Shown piece by piece: positions 35,200-44,051 of a stretch of DNA of 64,000 bases. The position numbers and the translations under genes are program-made. Source of the stretch: Methylobacterium sp. Leaf108 (GTDB lineage: Bacteria > Pseudomonadota > Alphaproteobacteria > Rhizobiales > Beijerinckiaceae); contig NZ_LMND01000012.1 of NCBI RefSeq assembly GCF_001423265.1, positions 379,501 through 443,500 on the forward strand. The letters run 5' to 3'. Position 1 is the first letter of the stretch. Each line of letters opens with the position of its first letter. The notes beneath the pieces are model-generated. The model ran no database searches. It had not been told where the DNA came from and saw nothing but the letters and a program-made list of their open reading frames with translations.

Positions 35200-35928
35200 A
35201 TGGCTCAGGAACGCGTCGCCCTCGTCACGGGTGGAACGCGCGGCATCGGCGCCGCGATCTCGAACGGCCTCAAGGCCAAGGGCTACAAGGTCGCCGCCAA
35301 CTACGGCGGCAACGACGAGGCGGCCGCCGCCTTCAAGGCCGAGACCGGCATCCCGGTGTTCAAGTTCGACGTCGGCGACGCCGCCGCCTGCGAGGCCGGC
35401 ATCAAACAGGTGGAGGCCGAGGTCGGCCCCATCGACGTGCTGGTCAACAACGCCGGCATCACCCGCGACGGCGCCTTCCACAAGATGACCTTCGACAAGT
35501 GGCAGGCGGTCATCAAGACCAACCTCGACTCGATGTTCACCTGCACCCGCCCCGTCATCGAGGGCATGCGCACGCGCGGGTTCGGCCGCATCATCCTGAT
35601 CTCGTCGATCAACGGCCAGAAGGGCCAGGCCGGCCAGACCAACTACTCGGCCGCCAAGGCCGGCGTCATCGGCTTCGCCAAGGCGCTCGCCCAGGAAAGC
35701 GCCTCCAAGGGCATCACCGTCAACGTGATCGCGCCGGGCTACATCGCCACCGACATGGTGATGGCGGTGCCGGAGGACATCCGCAACAAGATCATCGCCA
35801 CGATCCCGGTCGGCCGTCTCGGCGAAGCCGAGGAGATCGCCCGCGCGGTGGAATACCTCGCCGCCGAGGACTCGGGCTTCATCACCGGCTCGACCCTGAC
35901 CATCAACGGCGCGCAGTACATCGCGTGA
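35200..35928 (+). CDS. phaB: acetoacetyl-CoA reductase
   Basis: 242 residues from ATG 35200 with a strong GGAGGATATC ribosome-binding site. NADPH-dependent SDR enzyme reducing acetoacetyl-CoA to (R)-3-hydroxybutyryl-CoA for PHB. Rossmann motif TGGTRGIGAAI (9-19), NNAG near 84, catalytic Ser in LISSINGQKGQ, Tyr-x3-Lys in NYSAAKAGV, and the PhaB-type ending FITGSTLTINGAQYIA. Polymerase phaC is not in the window. A GC-rich hairpin follows 7 bases after the stop. Confidence 0.95.
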   Translation: MAQERVALVTGGTRGIGAAISNGLKAKGYKVAANYGGNDEAAAAFKAETGIPVFKFDVGDAAACEAGIKQVEAEVGPIDVLVNNAGITRDGAFHKMTFDKWQAVIKTNLDSMFTCTRPVIEGMRTRGFGRIILISSINGQKGQAGQTNYSAAKAGVIGFAKALAQESASKGITVNVIAPGYIATDMVMAVPEDIRNKIIATIPVGRLGEAEEIARAVEYLAAEDSGFITGSTLTINGAQYIA

Positions 35929-35935
35929 TCGCGCA

Positions 35936-35962
35936 GTGCGGGGCGGCTGCGCCGCCTCGCAC
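35936..35962 (+). terminator. hairpin after phaB
   Basis: GTGCGGGGCGGC - TGC - GCCGCCTCGCAC, a 12-bp stem with one G-T pair. No T-run; position directly after the operon supports a terminator. Confidence 0.5.
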
Positions 35963-36076
35963 CCTGACACGAGACAGGACATCGAAGGCGGCGACCAAGG
36001 GCGCCACCGCGGCGGTCATCGGCATCGTCGATGACACCGCGCCGTTGTTCCGGGGCGCCGGCGTAGTCGGCCACGG

Positions 36077-36994
36077 ATGACCTTAGCCTCCGCCACCCTC
36101 GTCGGCTCGGGTGCGATCCTGCTGTGGTCGCTGCTGGCCCTGTTCACGGCCGCATCGGGCGATGTCCCCCCGTTCCAGCTCGCGGCGATGACCTTCGCCA
36201 TCGGCGGGCTCCTCGGTTGCGCAAGCTGGCTCGTGCGGCCGTCCGGGCTGAAGGCCCTGGTGCAGCCCTGGCCGGTCTGGCTGCTCGGGGTCGGCGGCCT
36301 GTTCGGCTATCACGCCCTCTATTTTACCGCCCTGCGGCTGGCCCCGCCGGCCGAGGCGGGGCTGCTCAACTACCTGTGGCCGCTCCTCATCGTCCTGTTC
36401 TCGTCCGGACTGCCCGGCGAGGCGGGCCTGCGCCGTGGTCATGTGGTCGGCGCCCTCCTCGGGCTTTCGGGGGTGGCCGCCCTTTTCGCCGGGCGGGGCG
36501 ACCTGCAGTTTCCGGCCGGCGCCCTGCCGGGCTATGCCGCCTCCTTCGCCTGCGCCTTCGTCTGGGCCGGATATTCGGTGCTGTCGCGCCGGTTCGGGGC
36601 CGTTCCCACAGATGCGGTGGCCGGGTTCTGCCTCGCGACCGCGGCCTTGAGCCTCGCCTGCCACCTGGCCTTGGAGCGCACGGTGTGGCCGGCGGGTGCG
36701 GGACAATGGGCGGCGCTCGTCGCCCTCGGGCTCGGGCCCGTGGGCGCAGCCTTCTACCTGTGGGACGTCGGCATGAAGCGGGGCGACATCCGGCTTCTGG
36801 GCGTCTGCTCCTACGCCGCGCCGGTCCTGTCGACGCTGATCCTCGTGGCCACCGGATATGCCGATGCGACGCCGGCGCTGGGCCTCGCCTGCCTCCTCAT
36901 CGTCGCCGGCGCCGTCGTGGCGGCGCGGGCCGCCGTCACCCCCGCGGCGTCGGGCGCCAGTCCGGCGGGGCCATCTCGAACCCCTCGAAGGTGA
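36077..36994 (+). CDS. EamA/DMT-family exporter, YddG-like
   Basis: 305 residues. Ten membrane segments in two EamA repeats (SGAILLWSLLALFTAASGD, FGYHALYFTALRLAPPAEAG, LLNYLWPLLIVLFS; second repeat AGYSVLSRRFG ... VGAAFYLWDVGMKRGDIRLLG). The pattern NYLWPLLIVLFS with PAEAGLL is typical of the YddG/aromatic-amino-acid exporter branch, so export of aromatic or related amino acids is a reasonable guess. The last 20 codons are Pro/Ala/Ser-rich and overlap the convergent cupin gene by 59 bases. Confidence 0.87.
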   Translation: MTLASATLVGSGAILLWSLLALFTAASGDVPPFQLAAMTFAIGGLLGCASWLVRPSGLKALVQPWPVWLLGVGGLFGYHALYFTALRLAPPAEAGLLNYLWPLLIVLFSSGLPGEAGLRRGHVVGALLGLSGVAALFAGRGDLQFPAGALPGYAASFACAFVWAGYSVLSRRFGAVPTDAVAGFCLATAALSLACHLALERTVWPAGAGQWAALVALGLGPVGAAFYLWDVGMKRGDIRLLGVCSYAAPVLSTLILVATGYADATPALGLACLLIVAGAVVAARAAVTPAASGASPAGPSRTPRR

Positions 36995-37376
36995 AGGCCG
37001 GGGCGACGGTGCAGCTCACCAGGGTCCAGGCGCCGAGACTCGTCGCGGTCTGCCAATGGCCCTTGGGCACCACGATCTGCGGATGCTGGCCGCGGGCGAG
37101 GTCGGGACCGAGGTGGCGCGCCTCGGCGTCATGGCCGTTGGGGCTCACCGTGATCACCATCGGCGCGCCCGCGTGCCAGAACCAGATCTCGGCGGCATCG
37201 ACCCGGTGCCAGGCCGAGGTCTCGCCGACATCGAGCAGGTAGTAGATCGCGCTGCCCACCGCGCGTCCCCCCACGGCCTCGGCATCGCGAAACGTCTCGC
37301 GGTAATGGCCGCCCTCGGGATGCGGCGCGAGGCCGAGCCGGGCGATCACCTCGGCGGCGGCGAGCGTTGACGTCAT
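36936..37376 (-). CDS. DUF985 cupin-domain protein
   Basis: 146 residues. RmlC-like cupin of the DUF985 type: IARLGLAPHPEGGHYRETFRD, SAIYYLLDVGETSAWHRVDAAEIWFWHAG, then VVPKGHWQTATSLGAWTLVSCTVAPAFTFEGFEM. Conserved His and Glu residues that line the cupin pocket are present. Members of this family have been reported to act on sugars or related small molecules, but I cannot name a substrate. Its 3' end lies inside the 3' end of the convergent EamA gene. It is 14 bases from the upstream secreted protein gene and probably co-transcribed with it. Confidence 0.88.
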   Translation of the reverse strand: MTSTLAAAEVIARLGLAPHPEGGHYRETFRDAEAVGGRAVGSAIYYLLDVGETSAWHRVDAAEIWFWHAGAPMVITVSPNGHDAEARHLGPDLARGQHPQIVVPKGHWQTATSLGAWTLVSCTVAPAFTFEGFEMAPPDWRPTPRG

Positions 37377-37390
37377 GACCTTGGTCGCTC

Positions 37391-38122
37391 CTATGGATTG
37401 CCGGGGATCGCCCCTTGCGGGATCTGCAAGCCCTTGGGTGCCGTGGCTTCGCCCTCGGGCTTCGCCCGACGCGGCTTCGGGGGGGATTTCGACGCGGGCT
37501 TGGCCGTGACCGGATCGGCCTTCACGGCGGGCGCCTCGGCGCAGTCCTTGAACGGCAGGCGGGCGACCGTCTCGCCGGCCTCGGAGACGACGACGAAGGC
37601 ATCCGGCAGGAGCGGCAGCACCTCGTCCCAGCGGATCGCGGCGCCCAGACGCGCCTCCAGCGAGGCCGGCGTGCCGCCCCGGCGCAGGGCGGCGAGATCG
37701 GGGCCGTAGGCGGTCGCCGCCCGGTCGCCGACCACCACCTGCAGCACCCGCGTCGTGTCCGGGGTCAGCGGCCGCAGCGGGTTGTCCACCGAGACGACGC
37801 CCGAGCGCGTCACCCACACCGCCGCGCCGGTATCGGCCGTGTAGCGGGCGGATTTTCCTTCGCACAGCACCGTGAGGTTGGGCGGGGCCGCCGGTTCCGG
37901 CATGGGCTGGGCCGCCATCGGCGTCGCGGGTTCGGCCGGCACGGGAGCCGGCTTCGCCGCCGCCGGCTTGCGCCGCGGCTTCTTGGGCACGGGCGTATCC
38001 TGGCCGGGCGCCTCGGGCTGTGTCGCCGGCTCGCCATCCTGCGCCGGCACCGGAGCCGGCCGAGCGAGCACGAATCCCCCGACGAGGACCGCGAGGGCGG
38101 CCGTCCGTATCCGATCGATCAT
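37391..38122 (-). CDS. secreted Pro/Ala/Lys-rich hypothetical protein
   Basis: 243 residues. Signal peptide (TAALAVLVGGFVLARPAPVPAQ), a Pro/Ala/Lys linker of ~65 residues, a folded core (NLTVLCEGKSARYTADTGAAV, TRVLQVVVGDRAATAYGPDL, DEVLPLLPDAFVVVSEAGE, one Cys near each end) and another basic Pro/Lys-rich tail. No domain recognised. The ATG overlaps the stop of the upstream single-TM protein (ATGA), so the two are coupled and may work together in the envelope. Confidence 0.65.
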   Translation of the reverse strand: MIDRIRTAALAVLVGGFVLARPAPVPAQDGEPATQPEAPGQDTPVPKKPRRKPAAAKPAPVPAEPATPMAAQPMPEPAAPPNLTVLCEGKSARYTADTGAAVWVTRSGVVSVDNPLRPLTPDTTRVLQVVVGDRAATAYGPDLAALRRGGTPASLEARLGAAIRWDEVLPLLPDAFVVVSEAGETVARLPFKDCAEAPAVKADPVTAKPASKSPPKPRRAKPEGEATAPKGLQIPQGAIPGNP

Positions 38123-38409
38123 CGCTCGGCGTCGTCCCGGCGTCGCGGCGCCTCGGCCCGCCGGGAGGCCGCGATCTGCAGCTGCGACTCGATCGGCTCG
38201 AGGTCGAGCACGGCGCCGCTGCGCCGGTCGATCGGGCTCGGCAGGGGTGCTTCGATGTCGTCCATCAGCCCGTCGTCGCTGGCCTGTTCGATCCTGTGCT
38301 CGTTCGGCAGGCGCAAGGGCGGGCGGCGAGAGCGTGCCGCCATCGCCCCCACCGTCACGCCGGAAATGGCAAGGGCCACGACGGCGACGAGGATCAGAAC
38401 CGTTTCCAT
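38119..38409 (-). CDS. small single-pass membrane protein
   Basis: 96 residues from ATG 38409. An N-terminal membrane segment (VLILVAVVALAISGVTVGAMAA, residues 4-25) is followed by a basic patch and a soluble acidic/basic tail (IEAPLPSPIDRRSGAVLDLEP). An upstream in-frame start at 38631 would add a 74-residue Arg/Pro-rich leader with no coding character. It overlaps the next gene by 4 bases. Unknown function. Confidence 0.55.
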   Translation of the reverse strand: METVLILVAVVALAISGVTVGAMAARSRRPPLRLPNEHRIEQASDDGLMDDIEAPLPSPIDRRSGAVLDLEPIESQLQIAASRRAEAPRRRDDAER

Positions 38410-38639
38410 GCCGGGGACAGCGTTACCCCAGGACAGCGTCCGTTGCACGCACGGAACCGCAAGCGGCCGAACCCGACCGCCCGGCGCGCGGCGGAACGGT
38501 CCTTGCGTCACGCAGGCCTCGGGTCGGGCCGTCGCCGGGGTCGCCACACGGATGTCGCCGACGCCGTTCCATGGTTCCCGTCGCGTTCCGGCCCCGCTCA
38601 CCCTATGCGTGGTGACGACGCTCTCTTCCAAGGTTCTCG

Positions 38640-41528
38640 ATGCGCATGCTCGACCGCAGCCCAGCCGCCCCGCACGCCCCCGACGCGCTGGAGCGGGACC
38701 TCCTCGCCCTCATCGAGGATTCCCGCGAGCAGGCCAGCGACGATCCCTTCCGCAACCCGGTCCTGGCGGTGACCCTGGCGATCACCCGGATGCTCGACCG
38801 GGACGAGATCGGCGAGGCCGACCTCGACGGGTTGTTCGCCCGCCTGCGCGAGCAGTCCCTGGCCGAGCGCGCCGCCCGCCTGCGCGGCTACGTCGGGCTC
38901 GACCGCCACGCTTCGGATGCCGGCATGCCGGCCCGGATCGTCGGCGCCGTCCCCAGGGGCGCGAACGATTTCGAGACCCTGCGCGGCCTCGTGGGCCGCA
39001 CCGCTTTCGCGGTGGTGTTCACGGCCCATCCCACCTTCGGCATGCCCAAGGCCGTGGCCGGCCTGATCGCCAGGGCCGCCTCCGAGCCCGATGCCGGCGC
39101 GCGCAGGCCCCTGGTGGCCGAGGCCGCCGCCCTCTCGACCCGACCCGACGCCAGGATCAGCCTCGACGACGAGTTCGAGCAGGCCTGCATCGCCGCCAAC
39201 CACGGCCGCGAGGCGCTGGACGCCTTCAACGGCGCGCTGCTCGACGCCGCCCGGGCGCGCTGGCCCGACCGCTGGACCGAACTCGTGCCCAAGCCCTTCG
39301 CCATCGCGAGCTGGGTCGGCTGCGACACCGACGGGCGCACCGACATCGGCTGGTGGGACACCCTGCGCTACCGCATCGAATCCAAGCGCATGCAGCTCGA
39401 CCGGCTGATGCGCGACCTGCCCGACGTGCCGGCCACCAAGGTGGTACGGACCCTGGCCCAGGGCGCGCTGGCCGCCGTCAACCGCCAGCTCGCGGTGGCG
39501 CCGCGGCTGGGCACCAAGCCGACCCTGGAGGCGGTCCACCGCTTCGCCCTCGCCCTCATCATCGAGCGCGAACGCGCCCAGACCGATGCCGGGCCGATCC
39601 TGGCGGGGCTCGCCGGCGCCGTCACCGTGGCCGAGAGCGACGCGGACCGGCGCGCCATCGCGGTGCTGCGCTCGGGCATCGCCGCGCACGGGCTCTCGAA
39701 CGCCCTGCCCCACTTCCGGCTCAACGCCAGCCAGATCCACAACGCCGTGCGCCGGGTGATCGACCTCGAGGGCGAGCCCACCGACGCCGCCCAGCGCCGG
39801 TCGCACCTCGCCACCATCCACGCGCTGCTCAACGACGTGCAGCCGGTCGACGTGGACTTCGGGGCGCTGGCCGCCGAGCGCGCCTCGGCCGCCCGGCTGA
39901 TGATGACGATCACCCAGATCCTCAAGCACGTCGACGGCACCCACCCGGTGCGCTTCCTCATCGCCGAGACCGAGACCGGCTACACCCTGCTCGCCGCCCT
40001 CTGGCTCGCCCGCCACTACGGGATCGCCGACAAGGTCGAGATCACGCCGCTGTTCGAAACGGCGAGCGCACTGGAACAGGGCATCCGCGTCCTCGACGAC
40101 GCCCTGCGCAATCCCCATTGGCGCCAGTACCTCAAGCGCATCGGGCGGCTGACGGTGCAGTTCGGCTACTCCGATTCCGGCCGCTACGTCGGCCAGCTCG
40201 CCGCGAGCTTCTGGATCGAGCGGCTGCGGCTTCGCCTGTCCGAACTCATGGCGCAGAACGATCTCTCCGGCATCGAGCTCGCGATCTTCGACACCCACGG
40301 CGAATCGATCGGCCGGGGCGCACACCCGAGCTCCCTGCGCGACCGCCTCGCCTATCTCGCCCCCGAGGACGCGCGCCGGCGCAACCGGGCCAACGGCATC
40401 AGGGTGCGCCTCGAATCGAGCTTCCAGGGGTCGGACGGCTACCTGATGTTCGGCACCCCGCCGCTGGCGCAGGCCACGGTGGAGCGCATCGCCGAGCACG
40501 TCTTCGCCCTCGACATCGCCGACGAGGACGCGTTTGCCGACTACGTCCTCAGCGATGCCCCCGACGGCGCCGACGAGACCGACGACCCGATCTACGCCGA
40601 GGCCGATTTCGCCACCGAGTTCTTCACGGTGGTGCGCCAGGACATGGAGACCCTCGTCGACGACACCGGCTACGCGGCGCTGCTGGGCACCTTCGGCCCC
40701 AGCCTCCTCGACCGTACCGGCTCGCGCCCGGTGGCCCGCCAGAGCGACGGCGGCGGGCCGGCCATGATCACGCATCCGCGCCAGATGCGGGCGATCCCCA
40801 ACAACGCGATCCTGCACCAGCTCGGGTTCCTCGCCAATTCGCTGCACGGCATGGGCCGCGCCGCGGGCCGGGCGCCGGACCTGTTCCGCGACATGCGCCG
40901 CGATTCGGTGCGCTTCTCGCGTGCCTTCCGCATGGTCCAGCACGCGGCCGCGGTCAGCGACCTCGACGTGCTGCGCGCCTACATCGACACCCTCGACCCG
41001 GCCGTGTGGCTGGAGCGGGCCCGGCGCACGCAGCGCGACGCGCGGCGCGACGAACTCGTGGTGATCGCCACCGCCCTCGACCGCCTCGACCTGGCGCCGA
41101 AGCTGCGCCGTCTGTTCGGCCGCCTCACCTGCGACTGGCTGAGCCTGCAGACCGCCGCCCCCGACCTCGGCAAGATGTCGCCGCGCCTGACCCTGCTCCA
41201 CGCCATCCGCCTCGCCCTGATCCACCGGATCTGGTTCCTCGCCGTCCACATCCCCGGCTTCCGGCCGCAGTCGGGCATCACCCGCGAGGCGCTGATCGAG
41301 CGCTTCCTGCGCCTCGACGTGGAGGGCTGCCTCACCCTCCTGGAGGACGTGTTCCCCGTGACGCCGGACCCGACCCTGGGCCTCAACTTCGGCGAGCCCG
41401 CCGGCCCGCGCGACGTCGGCACCTACGAGGCCGAGCACACCACCCTGTTCGCGCCCATCGGCCGCTCCTTCGCGCGGGTGCGGGAACTGAGCGGGATGAT
41501 CCAGCACGAGGTCGGCGCCTTCGGGTGA
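38640..41528 (+). CDS. phosphoenolpyruvate carboxylase homologue, divergent active site
   Basis: 962 residues from ATG 38640. PEPC-family protein by overall architecture: FTAHPTFGMPKAVAG (N-terminal catalytic-His region), TPLFETASALEQG and FGYSDSGRYVGQLAASF (the metal-binding Glu and Asp regions), GSRPVARQ and QMRAIPNNA near the C-terminus. However, the FHGRGGxxGRGG loop reads FDTHGESIGRGAHP: Asp551 and His553 stand where PEPCs have the essential His and Arg, only Arg559 is kept, and GYSDSAKDAG has become GYSDSGRYVG. It may be a second, functionally altered PEPC distinct from the serine-cycle enzyme. Monocistronic. Confidence 0.8.
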   Translation: MRMLDRSPAAPHAPDALERDLLALIEDSREQASDDPFRNPVLAVTLAITRMLDRDEIGEADLDGLFARLREQSLAERAARLRGYVGLDRHASDAGMPARIVGAVPRGANDFETLRGLVGRTAFAVVFTAHPTFGMPKAVAGLIARAASEPDAGARRPLVAEAAALSTRPDARISLDDEFEQACIAANHGREALDAFNGALLDAARARWPDRWTELVPKPFAIASWVGCDTDGRTDIGWWDTLRYRIESKRMQLDRLMRDLPDVPATKVVRTLAQGALAAVNRQLAVAPRLGTKPTLEAVHRFALALIIERERAQTDAGPILAGLAGAVTVAESDADRRAIAVLRSGIAAHGLSNALPHFRLNASQIHNAVRRVIDLEGEPTDAAQRRSHLATIHALLNDVQPVDVDFGALAAERASAARLMMTITQILKHVDGTHPVRFLIAETETGYTLLAALWLARHYGIADKVEITPLFETASALEQGIRVLDDALRNPHWRQYLKRIGRLTVQFGYSDSGRYVGQLAASFWIERLRLRLSELMAQNDLSGIELAIFDTHGESIGRGAHPSSLRDRLAYLAPEDARRRNRANGIRVRLESSFQGSDGYLMFGTPPLAQATVERIAEHVFALDIADEDAFADYVLSDAPDGADETDDPIYAEADFATEFFTVVRQDMETLVDDTGYAALLGTFGPSLLDRTGSRPVARQSDGGGPAMITHPRQMRAIPNNAILHQLGFLANSLHGMGRAAGRAPDLFRDMRRDSVRFSRAFRMVQHAAAVSDLDVLRAYIDTLDPAVWLERARRTQRDARRDELVVIATALDRLDLAPKLRRLFGRLTCDWLSLQTAAPDLGKMSPRLTLLHAIRLALIHRIWFLAVHIPGFRPQSGITREALIERFLRLDVEGCLTLLEDVFPVTPDPTLGLNFGEPAGPRDVGTYEAEHTTLFAPIGRSFARVRELSGMIQHEVGAFG

Positions 41529-41682
41529 GCGGTCGCCCCCGGAAGGCCGCCATGCTTTGATCCCTCGCGCCCCGTGCGAGGCGAAACGTCACGAAGAGCA
41601 GCGGCTTCCCGTAACGGGCTCAGGCAGGATGAACGGACCCGACCCCGAGGTCCGGACTGCATGAGGAGCCGCGCTTCATGTG

Positions 41683-41997
41683 ATGAAGACCGTTGTCGTC
41701 GCTGCCATGACGGCCTTCGTCCTCGGCGTCGTCCCGAGGTCGTCCGCCATGGCCTTCGAACGCCGCTCTTCGTCTTTCAAACCCCGTCCCTTGGGATCGG
41801 AACCCTATCAGCTCAACCGGCGGAAGGCCCGCTTCCGACCCGTTGCAGAAGGTCGGAAGGTCCGCTTCCCGGCACGCGATGCGACAGAGGTATCCGGTCG
41901 GGTCGGATGGAGAACAGACGACCAGTTGGTGACCGACCGGCGGCTTCCGTCCGTTCCTGCGTCAATGTCCGCTCAGCACGAGGGTTTGGATGGGTAG
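41683..41997 (+). CDS. possible small secreted protein
   Basis: 104 residues from ATG 41683 (GTG 41680 is just before). The first 24 residues look like a signal peptide (KTVVVAAMTAFVLGVVPRSSAMA). The rest is basic and featureless (FKPRPLGSEPYQLNRRKARFR), and the frame runs 36 bases into the 3' end of the convergent HlyD gene. Only the signal-like N-terminus supports it; the second half could be chance. Confidence 0.35.
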   Translation: MKTVVVAAMTAFVLGVVPRSSAMAFERRSSSFKPRPLGSEPYQLNRRKARFRPVAEGRKVRFPARDATEVSGRVGWRTDDQLVTDRRLPSVPASMSAQHEGLDG

Positions 41998-43197
41998 CAT
42001 CAGCGCCTGGATCCGCAGGATCATGGCGTGCACGATACCGGTGGCATCGACCGCATGGAGGACCAAGCTCCTGGTGGTGCCGAGCTTGCCCGACGCGATC
42101 AGATCGTGGTTGCTGGTATAGGCATTGGCGATGCAGCTGCTTCCCGGTGTCACGCCTTCGAGCCCGCCCGTGTAGAGCGGCTCGAGAAACACCGTGATCG
42201 TTCCGGGGCGAACCACCTGTTGCGCATCGACGAGTTGCTCGCCGCCACGAAACTGTCCGGCTGCGATGAAGTCCTGCACGCTCGTTACCACCATGGGGAT
42301 GACGGTCCAGGGTTTCGAGACACAGGTGACCTCGGCCAGCATGCCGACCTTCATCACCTGAGCTTCGATCTGCCCGAACCCCGCCGTAATGGCTTTACGT
42401 CCTGCACCGTCGGGGATCAGCACGCCTGCCGGTCGCATGATCGGATTGACGATATCGCCGACCCGCAGGGTGAACTGCTCCACGCGTCCACCGACACCGG
42501 CCCGGATGGTGGTCTTCGCGATCTCGACGGCGGCTTGGGCGAGAGCAGCTTCCGCACTGGCTTTCTGGGCGGGGAGAAGGCTGCTGACCTGTGCTTCGGC
42601 CGTCTGCTTGGCCGCCGTCGCCGCCGCGACCGAGCCGCGCCGGCCGTTCACGACGTTCTGGAGCCGCTCGATCTCGCGAAACGCGACGATCCCAGCGCCT
42701 CGCCGGTTCAGCTCCTGCTTTGTTTCCAGTTCGTCGATGGCCTGCTGCAGGCCGCTCCTCGCCTCCTGAGCCTTGCCTTCGGACGCCGCAATCTCGGATC
42801 GCGCCGCCACCATGGCCGCCTCGACCTCAGCGATCTTGCGCCGAGCCGCCTCGGCTGCCGCCTCCTGGGTTGCGCTGTCCAGGCGGAAGATGGGTTCGCC
42901 CTGCTTGACCTCGCCGCTGATGCTGTTGACGTAGATCTCGGCTACACGTCCGCTCGTCTCCGAGACGATGGGAACGGTCCTGTAGTACAGGGTCGCGCTT
43001 TTCGTGGATGGGTGATAATAAAAGATCACCGTGATCAGACCCACGGAAAGCATCAGGCATGAAACGATACCCCACCTCAACTCGAACCAAACCGAGTAGA
43101 GCGTGATCTCCCTGCCGAACCGCTTGCCCTGGCCGAAGCGTCGGAAAAGATAGTCCGGCAGGATTGTCAGCACCGAGCACAGCAAGATCTCAAGCAT
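41962..43197 (-). CDS. HlyD-family membrane fusion protein (YibH/YiaV-like)
   Basis: 411 residues. A short cytoplasmic N-terminus with LLCSVLTILPDYLFRRFGQGKRFG, a membrane segment near 45-63 (GIVSCLMLSVGLITVIFYY), a first biotinyl-lipoyl half (VPIVSETSGRVAEIYVNSISGEVKQGEPIFRLD), a long coiled-coil hairpin (about 115-220) and the second lipoyl half with IRAGVGGRVEQFTLRVGD. It then forms the beta-barrel domain. The preceding gene encodes a small DUF3302-like membrane protein, as in the E. coli yiaW-yiaV and yibI-yibH pairs. No ABC or MFS pump and no outer-membrane channel are adjacent. Moderately lower G+C than the neighbours. Confidence 0.85.
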   Translation of the reverse strand: MLEILLCSVLTILPDYLFRRFGQGKRFGREITLYSVWFELRWGIVSCLMLSVGLITVIFYYHPSTKSATLYYRTVPIVSETSGRVAEIYVNSISGEVKQGEPIFRLDSATQEAAAEAARRKIAEVEAAMVAARSEIAASEGKAQEARSGLQQAIDELETKQELNRRGAGIVAFREIERLQNVVNGRRGSVAAATAAKQTAEAQVSSLLPAQKASAEAALAQAAVEIAKTTIRAGVGGRVEQFTLRVGDIVNPIMRPAGVLIPDGAGRKAITAGFGQIEAQVMKVGMLAEVTCVSKPWTVIPMVVTSVQDFIAAGQFRGGEQLVDAQQVVRPGTITVFLEPLYTGGLEGVTPGSSCIANAYTSNHDLIASGKLGTTRSLVLHAVDATGIVHAMILRIQALMLPIQTLVLSGH

Positions 43198-43200
43198 GGA

Positions 43201-43668
43201 TCAGGTCCTCGTTGTGCGTGACGGGACGATCCTCGGGATGGGCCGTGAGACAGGCGGGAGGTCTTCGTCGCCAGCACTGACCGACGCGATGTCCTCTGAC
43301 ACCGCCGCAGCTCCCGTTTCTGGAGGGAGACCCGCGATCCGTTCGAGCGCCCCCGCCATCCGGCTGAGCGTTCCTCCGAAGTTCGGGATGTCGATCAGGG
43401 CGAGCAGGAGGCCCATCACCCAGAACAGATGGATATGCGTGAAGAGGGCGAGCAGCCCCAGCACGGCGACGATCTCGAATTGCAGCTTGTGGCTCTTGTG
43501 GGCCATCCGTTCGGGCAAGGTGTGCAGGCGCAGGAACAGAAGCCCCGCTGCCATCACCACGACGACGAGGACAACGGCCATGACCGACATGAACACGTCG
43601 GTCCCATCTGCCGCTGGCACGAACATCGGCAAATGATGCGGTGCAGCCGGATGAATCGCGTCGGACAT
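43201..43668 (-). CDS. small membrane protein, DUF3302/YiaW-like
   Basis: 155 residues from ATG 43668. Two membrane helices: SVMAVVLVVVVMAAGLLFL (about 28-46) and IVAVLGLLALFTHIHLFWVMGLLLALID (about 66-93), separated by RLHTLPERMAHKSHKLQFE. This spacing and the LHxLPxR ... LFTxHxxW-like pattern recall DUF3302 proteins (YiaW, YibI) that pair with HlyD-like partners. The C-terminal 60 residues are Pro/Ser/Asp-rich. It starts the two-gene operon, 3 bases before hlyD. Family assignment is by pattern only. Confidence 0.65.
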   Translation of the reverse strand: MSDAIHPAAPHHLPMFVPAADGTDVFMSVMAVVLVVVVMAAGLLFLRLHTLPERMAHKSHKLQFEIVAVLGLLALFTHIHLFWVMGLLLALIDIPNFGGTLSRMAGALERIAGLPPETGAAAVSEDIASVSAGDEDLPPVSRPIPRIVPSRTTRT

Positions 43669-44051
43669 GTTGGCCCCCGACAGAAATGGTGACGCAATCG
43701 AAACGCGGCTTCGCATAGTTCCACGGCGTATCAAACGCCAGAACCGCCCTCTGGAGGAGCCAAGATACACTCGGGTATTGAATTTGTCGCCCGTATAATT
43801 GATTTCCGCCGTTGGATGCTGGTGTTCCGAAGGCGGCGGATTTTTCCCGTCAGCTGCCGATAAGCATCCGACCGGATTGCCGGTTGCATCCGAGGCGCCG
43901 CGCAGCCCGACATAAGGGCGATGGCCGTCCGGTTACGAGGACCGCTGAGGGTCTGGACTCGATCGGCACCACAAGGCGATTGCGACGGCTGAGGCACGGT
44001 TGCGAGCGAGTTTGTCGTAGGGCGTCGCGGTGCGTCGGCCCCTGTCCGGAT
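43669..44051. other. 383-bp intergenic region upstream of the hlyD pair
   Basis: Relatively AT-rich around 43765-43850 (TATTGAATTTGTCG, CCGTATAATTGATTT). It includes the upstream region of the minus-strand hlyD operon and the 3' flank of the sugar-binding protein gene. TATAAT at 43793-43798 has no -35 at proper spacing on either strand. No gene seen. Confidence 0.4.

Noticed and set aside
37415..41560. A 1381-codon open frame overlapping the PEPC homologue in another frame
   Set aside because: Arg/Pro/Gly-rich translation without domains; the PEPC frame has family motifs and normal amino-acid use.
43793..43798. TATAAT hexamer in the AT-rich gap
   Set aside because: No -35 element at 16-18 bases on either strand; kept only as part of the intergenic description.
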